A stretch of DNA of 64,000 nt from Nitrobacter sp047149785 (GTDB lineage: Bacteria > Pseudomonadota > Alphaproteobacteria > Rhizobiales > Xanthobacteraceae): contig NZ_BAAGBE010000001.1 in the NCBI RefSeq assembly GCF_047149785.1, positions 1,240,001 to 1,304,000 of the forward strand, written 5' to 3'. Below, one piece after another: positions 57,551 through 64,000 of this stretch. The notes beneath the pieces were generated by a model. It had not been told where the DNA came from and ran no database searches. It worked only from the letters and a program-made list of their open reading frames with translations. Within the stretch, counting starts at the first letter, position 1; each line of letters begins with the position of its first letter. Both the position numbers and the translations under genes were made by a program.

Positions 57551-58286
57551 TCGCGCTTTGGGGCTGAAAGCCGCGCGGCTGAGCGCGCAACTGATCGCGA
57601 ACGATCTTGCCGACCTTGGCATCACGGTCGATTGCCTGCCGCTCGCGGACGTTCCAGCGCCCGGCGCTGACGCCATCATTGGCGATCGCGCCTACGGTAC
57701 TGAGCCGGACAAGGTCGTGGCAATCGCGCGCGCCGTCACCGAGGGGCTGGAACTGGGCGGCGTTCTGCCGGTTCTGAAGCACATTCCGGGGCACGGGCGG
57801 GCTACCGCCGACACCCATCTGAAGCTTCCGGTCGTGGATGCCTTGAAGAACGATCTGGAAGCCATTGATTTCGCTGCATTCAAGGCGCTTTCCGATCTGC
57901 CGATGGCAATGACTGCGCATGTTGTGTTCAGCACAATTGATGCCACCCAACCGGCTACGACTTCTGCGACAATCGTTGAACAGGTGATTCGCGGCGGTAT
58001 CGGATTCCAGGGTTTGTTGATGAGTGATGACGTGTCCATGAATGCGTTGACGGGATCGATTGCGGATCGGACGCGCGCGATTGTTTCCGCCGGCTGCGAC
58101 ATGGTTCTGCATTGCAACGGCGACCTGGCGGAGATGCGGCAGGTGGCCGCCGAAGCGCCGGAACTGTCCGGTATGGCGCTGCAGCGTGCGCAACGCGCCT
58201 TGGCCTCGCGCAAGCCGCCCGAGCCGTTCGACCGCGAGGCGGCGCGGGCGGAACTTGATGCGTTGACCGGAGCGGTAGGCGCATGA
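57267..58286 (+). CDS. nagZ: Beta-N-acetylhexosaminidase NagZ, copy 1
   Basis: GH3 enzyme that removes GlcNAc from anhydromuropeptides in peptidoglycan recycling, in the cytoplasm. The 339-residue product is complete. It has IDQEGGRVQRL, the NagZ signature KHIPGHGRATADTH (catalytic-dyad loop), and the nucleophile Asp in LLMSDDVSMNAL. ATG 57267 follows the SPOR gene by 46 bases, and the stop overlaps the next scpA start (ATGA). Apart from its first 95 codons it is very similar to copy 2. Confidence 0.95.
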   Translation: MAARAFITGTSGLTLTAQEREFLRDERPWGYILFKRNVDNPLQVARLVQDFRETVGDADAPVLIDQEGGRVQRLSPPHWPVYPPGAVFGALYDRDRALGLKAARLSAQLIANDLADLGITVDCLPLADVPAPGADAIIGDRAYGTEPDKVVAIARAVTEGLELGGVLPVLKHIPGHGRATADTHLKLPVVDALKNDLEAIDFAAFKALSDLPMAMTAHVVFSTIDATQPATTSATIVEQVIRGGIGFQGLLMSDDVSMNALTGSIADRTRAIVSAGCDMVLHCNGDLAEMRQVAAEAPELSGMALQRAQRALASRKPPEPFDREAARAELDALTGAVGA

Positions 58287-58813
58287 GCGCGGAAATTCTG
58301 TCGTTTGAAACCGGAAGGCCGGCCGAGCGCATTGGTAACGACGATGCGCTGGCGCTCGTCGTCGATGTCGAGGGTTATGAAGGCCCGCTCGATCTGTTGC
58401 TGGCGCTCGCCCGACAACAGAAGGTCGACCTGTCGAAAATCTCCATTCTGGCGCTTGCCGACCAGTACCTCGTTTTCATTGAGGCGGCGCGCAAGATTCG
58501 TCTCGAACTGGCTGCCGATTATCTGGTGATGGCGGCATGGCTGGCGTTCCTGAAATCGCGGTTGCTGCTGCCGGAGCCGGCGACCCCGGACGGACCGAGC
58601 GCGGGCGAGATGGCCACGGCGCTCGCCAACCGCCTGCCGACGCAAGCTAATCGGCGCCATGGCTGCGCGCGCATTTATTACCGGTACGTCGGGGCTGACC
58701 CTGACGGCGCAGGAGCGCGAGTTCCTGCGCGACGAACGGCCCTGGGGCTACATCCTTTTCAAGAGGAATGTCGACAATCCCCTGCAGGTTGCTCGTCTGG
58801 TTCAAGATTTTAG
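58283..58813 (+). pseudogene. scpA: Truncated scpA (copy 1) fused to foreign frame
   Basis: Codons 1-118 match the complete ScpA downstream at all but two positions, ending at ALANRL. At 58637-58639 the sequence switches to the DNA upstream of nagZ. The frame then continues for 58 unrelated residues (PTQANRRHGCARI...) to a stop at 58813. The C-terminal winged-helix part that contacts SMC is missing, so kleisin function is most unlikely. A dominant-negative or inert product is possible if it is translated. It overlaps nagZ copy 1 by four bases. Confidence 0.92.
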
Positions 58814-58942
58814 AGAAACTGTCGGCGATGCCGATGCCCCGGTCCTGATCGATCAGGAAGGCGGCCGGGTGCAACGCCTGAGTCCGCCGCACTGGCCGGT
58901 CTACCCGCCGGGCGCGGTGTTCGGCGCTCTCTATGATCGCGA
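58639..58942 (+). repeat. Third, partial copy of nagZ 5' end
   Basis: This 304-base segment sits exactly at the junction between duplication units A and B and matches 57247-57550 with one mismatch seen. It carries the nagZ start codon and 20 upstream bases but no promoter of its own that I can recognise. Confidence 0.95.
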
Positions 58943-59645
58943 CGGCACAGGCGACGCGGTCGGCAAGCTGATCCGGGATCGGATGTCCACCGAGAACGGC
59001 ACCGAGCAGATGGTGTCGCGCGAGGAGCAGCCCGTCGATGTCAAGGAAGCCGTGGCGTCGGCCCCGCGCGTCGTGTTTCCTCCCTTGAACCGGAATGCCA
59101 GTCCGCCGTCGGCGGCAAGCGTTGCGCCGAATGTCCGGCCTCCCACGACCGTGGCGAATGGACCCGTTGCCGCCGACGATGAACCGCGCAAGGTCAAGAC
59201 CCTGACTGTCCGCGGCGATCAGGCCGACCTCGCGGCTGCGGCCGTCGTCCCGCCCGCTCAGACTGCGCCTGCGTCGCCCGCCCGGCACGCCGCAGCACCT
59301 GCTGCGAATGCGCCGCTGGCGCTGTCACCGCGGGCCGAATCGCGGACCCGGCTGGCTTCGACCAATCCGGGCCAGCAGGCGCCTGTCGCAAGTACCGGTG
59401 GTTATGTGGTCCAGGTCTCGTCGCAACGGAACGAGGCGGAAGCGCAGGCCTCGTTCCGGGTGCTGCAGGGCAAGTTCCCGTCGATGCTGGGATCGCGAAG
59501 TCCGTTGATCAGACGTGCCGACCTTGGCGCCAAAGGTGTCTACTATCGCACGATGGTCGGGCCGTTCGGCTCGCCCGAGGAGGCTTCGCGCTTCTGCGGC
59601 AGCCTCAAATCGGCCGGCGGACAGTGCGTCGTCCAAAGGAATTAA
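58659..59645 (+). CDS. In-frame NagZ'-SPOR' fusion ORF
   Basis: A 328-residue chimera. Residues 1-95 are NagZ 1-95 (through ALYDRD), and residues 96-328 are the periplasmic part and SPOR domain of the upstream SPOR protein (from GTGDAVGKLIRDRM). The join at 58942/58943 keeps both reading frames. The NagZ part lacks the KHIPGHG and nucleophile motifs. The SPOR part has lost its transmembrane anchor and gained no signal peptide, so it would stay in the cytoplasm. It is probably a non-functional relic, but it has no stop codon over its length, and many differences from the parent SPOR sequence are conservative. Confidence 0.75.
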   Translation: MAARAFITGTSGLTLTAQEREFLRDERPWGYILFKRNVDNPLQVARLVQDFRETVGDADAPVLIDQEGGRVQRLSPPHWPVYPPGAVFGALYDRDGTGDAVGKLIRDRMSTENGTEQMVSREEQPVDVKEAVASAPRVVFPPLNRNASPPSAASVAPNVRPPTTVANGPVAADDEPRKVKTLTVRGDQADLAAAAVVPPAQTAPASPARHAAAPAANAPLALSPRAESRTRLASTNPGQQAPVASTGGYVVQVSSQRNEAEAQASFRVLQGKFPSMLGSRSPLIRRADLGAKGVYYRTMVGPFGSPEEASRFCGSLKSAGGQCVVQRN

Positions 59646-61063
59646 CGGCGATTTCCTTGACCCTCGCGGCGGACGCGAGCTAATCGGCCGCTATGAGCGC
59701 GCGCGCATTTATCACAGGCATCTCTGGCCTGGCCTTAACAGCCGAGGAGCGCGCGTTTTTGCACGCCGAGCGACCGTGGGGCTTCATCCTGTTCAAGAGG
59801 AATATTGACGATCCCTTACAAGTCGCTCGTCTAGTTCAAGACTTTCGGGAAACGGTCGAGGATGCTGACGCGCCGGTCCTGATCGATCAGGAAGGCGGCC
59901 GCGTGCAGCGACTGAACCTGCCGCACTGGCCGGCGTATCCGCCGGGCGCGGTGTTCGGCGCTCTCTATGATCGCGATCGTGCTTTGGGGCTGAAAGCGGC
60001 GCGGTTGAGTGCGCAACTGATTGCGAACGATCTCGCCGACCTTGGCATCACCGTCGATTGCCTGCCGCTCGCGGACGTTCCGGCGTCCGGCGCGGATGCC
60101 ATCATCGGCGACCGCGCCTACGGCACTGAGCCGGACAAGGTCGTGGCAATCGCGCGCGCCGTCACCGAGGGGCTGGAACTGGGCGGCGTTCTGCCGGTTC
60201 TCAAGCACATTCCGGGGCACGGGCGGGCGACCGCCGATACCCATCTCAGGCTCCCAATCGTGGATGCCTCGAAGAACGATCTGGAAGCGGTTGATTTCGC
60301 TGCATTCAAGGCGCTTGCCGATCTGCCGATGGCGATGACCGCGCATGTTGTGTTCAGCGCAATTGATGCCACCCAACCGGCCACGACTTCTGCGACAATC
60401 GTCGAACAGGTGATTCGCGGAACGATCGGATTCCAGGGTTTGTTGATGAGCGACGACGTGTCCATGAATGCATTGGCGGGATCGATCGCGGAGCGGACGC
60501 GCGCGATCGTTTCCGCCGGCTGCGACATGGTCCTGCACTGCAACGGCGAGCTGGCGGAGATGCGTCAGGTCGCAAGTGAAGCGCCGGAACTGTCCGGTCG
60601 GGCGCTGGAGCGCGCGCAACGGGCCCTGGCCTCGCGCAAGCCGCCCCGGCCGTTCGATCGCGAGGCGGCGCGGGCGGAACTCGATGCGTTGACGGGAGCG
60701 GCAGGCGCATGAGCGCGGAAATTCTGTCGTTCGAAACGGGACGGCCGGCCGAGCGCATCGATAACGACGATGCGGTGGCGCTCGTCGTCGATGTCGAGGG
60801 CTATGAAGGCCCGCTCGACCTGTTGCTGGCGCTGGCCCGGCAGCAGAAGGTCGACCTGTCGAAAATCTCCATCCTGGCGCTTGCCGACCAGTACCTCGTT
60901 TTCATCGAGGCGGCCCGCAAGATTCGTCTCGAACTGGCTGCCGATTATCTGGTGATGGCGGCTTGGCTGGCGTTCCTGAAATCGCGGTTGCTGCTGCCGG
61001 AGCCGGCGACCCCGGACGGACCGAGCGCGGGCGAGATGGCCACGGCGCTCGCCAACCGTCTGC
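58944..61063 (+). repeat. Tandem duplication, unit B
   Basis: This is the second copy of the segment: SPOR C-terminus, complete nagZ copy 2, and scpA codons 1-118, continuing into the full scpA and scpB. The SPOR-nagZ spacer is also duplicated but diverged (57221-57266 against 59646-59692). Confidence 0.93.
59693..60712 (+). CDS. nagZ: Beta-N-acetylhexosaminidase NagZ, copy 2
   Basis: A second complete 339-residue NagZ with the same catalytic motifs (KHIPGHGRATADTH; LLMSDDVSMNAL). It differs from copy 1 mainly in the first 95 residues (MSARAFITGISGLALTAEER). A stretch of about 80 bases in the middle (60121-60200 region) is identical to copy 1, suggesting conversion. Its stop overlaps the complete scpA start by four bases, which makes it the likely ancestral operon member. 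Confidence 0.95.
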   Translation: MSARAFITGISGLALTAEERAFLHAERPWGFILFKRNIDDPLQVARLVQDFRETVEDADAPVLIDQEGGRVQRLNLPHWPAYPPGAVFGALYDRDRALGLKAARLSAQLIANDLADLGITVDCLPLADVPASGADAIIGDRAYGTEPDKVVAIARAVTEGLELGGVLPVLKHIPGHGRATADTHLRLPIVDASKNDLEAVDFAAFKALADLPMAMTAHVVFSAIDATQPATTSATIVEQVIRGTIGFQGLLMSDDVSMNALAGSIAERTRAIVSAGCDMVLHCNGELAEMRQVASEAPELSGRALERAQRALASRKPPRPFDREAARAELDALTGAAGA

Positions 61064-61545
61064 GCCGCCTTGAGGCGATTCGCGAAGCCGCAAACCGCCT
61101 GATGAACAGGCCGCAATTCCAGCGCGACATTTTTCCGCGCGGCAATCCGGAGGCGATCGCAGAAATCCGCCATCCGCGATTCACCGCGACGCTGTTCGAC
61201 CTGCTCACCGCTTATGCCACGCAGCGCCAGCAGCGTGTCCTGACCACGGTTCACCTCGCCAAGCGCACGGTCTGGTCGCTGAGCGAAGCGCGCGCCTCGC
61301 TCGAGCGTCTTGTCGGGCTGGCCGACGAGGACTGGGGATCCCTCGACGAATACCTGATGAGCTATGTCGTCGATCCCTCGCAGCGCGCCACCGTGTTCGC
61401 GTCGAGTTTTGCCGCCGCGCTCGAACTGGTGCGCGAGGGCGTCATGGATCTGAACCAGAAAGAGGCGTTCGCGCCGCTCTATTTTCGCAAGCGCGTGCCG
61501 CCGGTATCCGCTCCGGTGACGATGCCCGACGCGCCGGCCCAATAA
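60709..61545 (+). CDS. scpA: Segregation and condensation protein A (complete)
   Basis: Kleisin subunit of the SMC-ScpAB condensin, acting in chromosome segregation. The 278-residue product has the N-terminal FEGPLDLLL-like segment (YEGPLDLLLALARQQKVDL), the LADQYLVFIEAARKIRLELAADYLVMAAWL helical region, and an intact C-terminal winged-helix region. It overlaps nagZ copy 2 by four bases and precedes scpB by 18. It is the only full scpA in the window. Confidence 0.95.
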   Translation: MSAEILSFETGRPAERIDNDDAVALVVDVEGYEGPLDLLLALARQQKVDLSKISILALADQYLVFIEAARKIRLELAADYLVMAAWLAFLKSRLLLPEPATPDGPSAGEMATALANRLRRLEAIREAANRLMNRPQFQRDIFPRGNPEAIAEIRHPRFTATLFDLLTAYATQRQQRVLTTVHLAKRTVWSLSEARASLERLVGLADEDWGSLDEYLMSYVVDPSQRATVFASSFAAALELVREGVMDLNQKEAFAPLYFRKRVPPVSAPVTMPDAPAQ

Positions 61546-61563
61546 GGAAGAGGAGACCGAGCG

Positions 61564-62352
61564 ATGGCAAGCCTGGCGGAAATGCGCGTGGCGCATGTCG
61601 AGGAACCGGAGTCGGAACTGCCGATGGCGCGTCCAGAGGAATTGCGATTGCTGGAGGCGCTGCTGTTCGCCTCGTCCGAGCCGCTGGATCAGGCGGCGCT
61701 GGCCAAGCGGATGCCCGACGGCGTCGACGTCAAGGCCGCGCTCGCGCAACTGCAGGCGGACTATGCCTCCCGCGGTGTCAACCTGGTGCGCGTCGCCAAC
61801 AAATGGACGTTCCGCACCGCCGGCGATCTGGCCTGGCTGATGACGCGCGAGAGCACCGAGACGCGGCGCCTGTCGCGCGCGGCGATCGAGATGCTGGCGA
61901 TCATCGCTTACCATCAGCCGGTGACCCGCGCGGAGATCGAGGAAATCCGTGGCGTCGTGACCTCCAAGGGCACGCTCGACGTGTTGCTGGAGACCGGCTG
62001 GATCAAGCCGCGCGGCCGCCGCAAGACGCCGGGGCGCCCGCTCACCTTCGGAACCACGGAGGCGTTCCTGTCCCAGTTCAGTCTCGAAAACCTCGGCGAC
62101 CTGCCGGGTCTGGAAGAACTGAAGGGAACGGGATTGCTGGACTCCCGTCTGCCCGGCGGGTTCAGCGTTCCGACGCCATCGGACGATCCCGCTTTGCGCG
62201 ACGATGAGGATCCGCTCGAAGCCGGCGATCTCGAACTGGCGCTGGTCTCGACGCTGGAGCCGGACAGCGACGGCTCAGGCAGCGGCGACGAGGGCCCGAG
62301 CGATGCCTCGGACGACGGCAGGAATGCCGAAATCGACGAGAATCTCCCGTAA
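61564..62352 (+). CDS. scpB: Segregation and condensation protein B
   Basis: Winged-helix partner of ScpA in the SMC condensin complex. The 262-residue product has the two winged-helix regions, with LRLLEALLFASSEPLDQAALAKRM and the ScpB hallmark IEMLAIIAYHQPVTRAEIEEIRGV, then GRRKTPGRPLTFGTTEAFL. An acidic, Ser-rich C-terminal tail (about 205-262) is predicted to be disordered. ATG 61564 has GGAAGAGGAGA upstream. The tatABC genes that I associate with this position in related genomes are not here. Confidence 0.95.
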   Translation: MASLAEMRVAHVEEPESELPMARPEELRLLEALLFASSEPLDQAALAKRMPDGVDVKAALAQLQADYASRGVNLVRVANKWTFRTAGDLAWLMTRESTETRRLSRAAIEMLAIIAYHQPVTRAEIEEIRGVVTSKGTLDVLLETGWIKPRGRRKTPGRPLTFGTTEAFLSQFSLENLGDLPGLEELKGTGLLDSRLPGGFSVPTPSDDPALRDDEDPLEAGDLELALVSTLEPDSDGSGSGDEGPSDASDDGRNAEIDENLP

Positions 62353-62364
62353 ACGGGCCTTGAT

Positions 62365-62850
62365 GTGGACATCCGGCCCGAGCGGGCCGACGACGCGGCG
62401 GACATCGGCGATGTGATCGTCCGGGCCTTTGGCCGGGCCGACGAAGCGCGGCTGGTCGCGGAGTTGCGCGAGGCGGGCGACGCGGCGATTTCGCTGGTTG
62501 CTGTCGAGGGTGGGGCGGTGACCGGCCACATCCTGTTGTCACCGGTGGCGGCGCCATTTCGCGCTCTTGCGCTTGCGCCCCTTGCAGTGGCGCCGGAGCG
62601 GCAAAAGCAGGGCGTCGGCGCGGCGCTGATAAAGGCCGCCAACGCGCAGGCCCGGCGCGAGGGGTGGGATGCCGTCTTCGTGCTGGGTGATCCGGCCTAT
62701 TACGGGCGCTTCGGCTTTCGCGGCGATCTTGCCGCCGGTTTTGAATCGGCTTTCGCAGGAGTCCATTTCATGGTGTTGCCGCTGACTGACGGGCTTCCTG
62801 CAACTGAGGGACGGCTCGATTACGCCTTGGCGTTCGGCAATCTGACCTGA
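62365..62850 (+). CDS. GNAT family N-acetyltransferase
   Basis: A 161-residue single-domain GNAT protein. It has the acetyl-CoA-binding loop LAVAPERQKQGVGAALIKAA (about 72-91) and a C-terminal GDPAYYGRFGFR motif typical of the YhbS-like subgroup. The acceptor is unknown. The start is GTG 62365, 12 bases after scpB, so it is probably the last gene of that operon. The 276-base gap downstream presumably holds the gyrA promoter; I identified no specific site. Confidence 0.85.
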   Translation: MDIRPERADDAADIGDVIVRAFGRADEARLVAELREAGDAAISLVAVEGGAVTGHILLSPVAAPFRALALAPLAVAPERQKQGVGAALIKAANAQARREGWDAVFVLGDPAYYGRFGFRGDLAAGFESAFAGVHFMVLPLTDGLPATEGRLDYALAFGNLT

Positions 62851-63126
62851 GCAAGCACTGTCGCGTTTTCGAGTCTGTTTGACCCTGAGGACTGGATGCA
62901 GATTTGCTTGAAGAAAGCGCGTTATCCGCGTGGCCTGACCTGGTTTGCGGCAAGCGAACTCAGCAAAACATCAGGCTCGGGCTGGCCTTGATTCCGACAA
63001 GTCGGGAATGGCTCTAAGTATCTGGATAAACAACAGGAAAAACGTTGCTCGGGGCGGTGTCGGGGGTGGTTTGCGCTGGCCCGATGCGCTATATGATTCC
63101 GAACAGAAACCGACCGGAATCCTCTC

Positions 63127-64000
63127 TTGTCAGATACCGAAGATACGAAGCCCGGAGAGCCGCCGGCGCCCTCGGGCATTCGTCCCGTTTCCATCCTCGA
63201 GGAGATGAAGCGCAGCTATCTCGATTACGCCATGAGCGTGATCGTGGCGCGCGCGTTGCCGGATGCGCGCGACGGTCTGAAGCCGGTTCACCGCCGCATC
63301 CTCTACGCGATGTACGAGAACGGTTTCGAGTGGAACAAGCCCTATCGCAAGTCGGCGCGCACCGTCGGCGACGTCATCGGTAAGTATCATCCTCACGGCG
63401 ACCAGTCGGTCTATGACGCGCTGGTGCGCATGGCGCAGGATTTCTCCATGCGCGTGCCGCTGATCGACGGGCAGGGCAATTTCGGCTCGGTCGACGGCGA
63501 TATGGCGGCGGCCATGCGCTACACCGAATCCCGCCTTACCAAAATCGCGCAATCGCTGCTCGACGACATCGACAAGGACACCGTCGATTTTCAGCCGAAC
63601 TACGACAGCAGCGAGAGGGAGCCGTCGGTCCTCCCGGCGAAGTTTCCAAACCTTCTGGTCAACGGCGCCGGCGGCATCGCGGTGGGCATGGCCACCAACA
63701 TTCCGCCGCACAATCTCGGCGAAGTCGTCGACGCCTGCGTGGCGCTGATCGACAATCCGGCGCTCGGGATCGACGACCTCATCAACATCATTCCCGGTCC
63801 GGATTTTCCGACCGGCGGCATCATCCTGGGGCGGCAGGGCATCCGTTCGGCCTACCATCTCGGCCGCGGCTCGATCGTGATGCGCGGCAAGGTCTCGATC
63901 GACACCATCCGCAAGGACCGCGAAGCGATCGTGGTCTCGGAGATCCCGTATCAGGTCAACAAGGCCAGCATGGTCGAACGCATCGCCGACCTGGTGCGCG
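63127..64000 (+). CDS. gyrA: DNA gyrase subunit A, 3' end outside window
   Basis: Breakage-reunion subunit of the type II topoisomerase. The frame from TTG 63127 (SDTEDTKPGEPPAPSG, then IRPVSILEEMKRSYLDYAMSVI) is open to the window end. The quinolone-resistance region reads HPHGDQSVYDALVRMAQ, and the catalytic Tyr is Y132 in AAMRYTES. The N-terminal extension and TTG start are inferred: GGAA lies about six bases upstream, and no ATG is available before EEMKRSY. About 292 codons are visible. Confidence 0.95.
   Translation, partial: MSDTEDTKPGEPPAPSGIRPVSILEEMKRSYLDYAMSVIVARALPDARDGLKPVHRRILYAMYENGFEWNKPYRKSARTVGDVIGKYHPHGDQSVYDALVRMAQDFSMRVPLIDGQGNFGSVDGDMAAAMRYTESRLTKIAQSLLDDIDKDTVDFQPNYDSSEREPSVLPAKFPNLLVNGAGGIAVGMATNIPPHNLGEVVDACVALIDNPALGIDDLINIIPGPDFPTGGIILGRQGIRSAYHLGRGSIVMRGKVSIDTIRKDREAIVVSEIPYQVNKASMVERIADLVR

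Larger units (their letters stand above)
56501..58637 (+). repeat. Tandem duplication, unit A
   Basis: This unit contains the SPOR gene from codon 243, the whole of nagZ copy 1, and scpA codons 1-118. It is homologous end to end with unit B at 58944-61063. By eye count, protein differences are about one in four to five in the SPOR part, 14 of 95 in NagZ 1-95, about 16 of 244 in the rest of NagZ, and 2 of 118 in ScpA. Confidence 0.93.

Overview
The window looks like chromosome of an alphaproteobacterium of the Bradyrhizobium / Nitrobacter / Rhodopseudomonas group (family Nitrobacteraceae), with Nitrobacter or a close relative my best guess. The reasons are high G+C with typical codon use, the long pyrH-frr-uppS-cdsA-dxr-rseP-bamA-lpx cluster, lipoyl domains on both PDH E1-beta and E2, an ExoR-like Sel1 protein, a GTTC-N7-GTTC type LexA box, a GGAAC-N16-CGTT type EcfG promoter, and several palindromic intergenic repeats of the kind common in this family. 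This is inference from sequence pattern, not a database match. I see no tRNA, rRNA, CRISPR array, prophage or insertion sequence.

Layout. 1-12731 (+): a nearly unbroken envelope-biogenesis cluster: pyrH (5' end missing), frr, uppS, cdsA, dxr, rseP, bamA, lpxD, fabZ, lpxA, lpxI, lpxB. It couples ribosome recycling, isoprenoid and phospholipid precursors, outer-membrane protein assembly and lipid A synthesis. 12740-16931 (-): a CodA-like amidohydrolase, gltA and gltX. 17095-21299 (+): glnS and comEC. 21448-28728 (mostly -): lexA, moeA, moaC, trpC, trpD and a PpiD/SurA-type foldase, interrupted by a small (+) SPW-repeat membrane gene with its own stress-type promoter. 28979-36264 (+): tpiA, secG, a DSD-motif putative glycosyltransferase, pyrG, an outer-membrane beta-barrel gene, kdsA and an MFS transporter. 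36267-38088 (-): a second MFS transporter and queF. 38319-49685: eno, two alpha/beta-hydrolase-like genes, an ICMT-like methyltransferase, an FMN reductase, ftsB, then the pyruvate dehydrogenase genes pdhA-pdhB-pdhC-lpd. 50310-55671: exoR-like gene, xthA (-), erpA-like gene (-), dgt, argS. 55775-62850: SPOR protein, nagZ, scpA and scpB plus a GNAT gene, with a rearranged tandem duplication in the middle. 63127 to the end: 5' part of gyrA.

The most unusual structure is at 56501-61063. The segment (SPOR C-terminus, nagZ, 5' scpA) is present twice. The junction carries a third, 304-bp copy of the nagZ 5' end. This leaves two complete nagZ genes, one truncated and one complete scpA, and an in-frame NagZ'-SPOR' fusion ORF. 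Divergence between the copies falls steadily from SPOR to scpA, which suggests gene conversion.

The second notable feature is a nested-repeat system. A roughly 35-bp mini-repeat occurs as tandem pairs inside hairpin loops of larger palindromic repeats at two separate loci, in opposite orientations. A different palindromic repeat appears to lie in frame inside the pdhC linker. Most of the rest is ordinary, well-conserved core genome.
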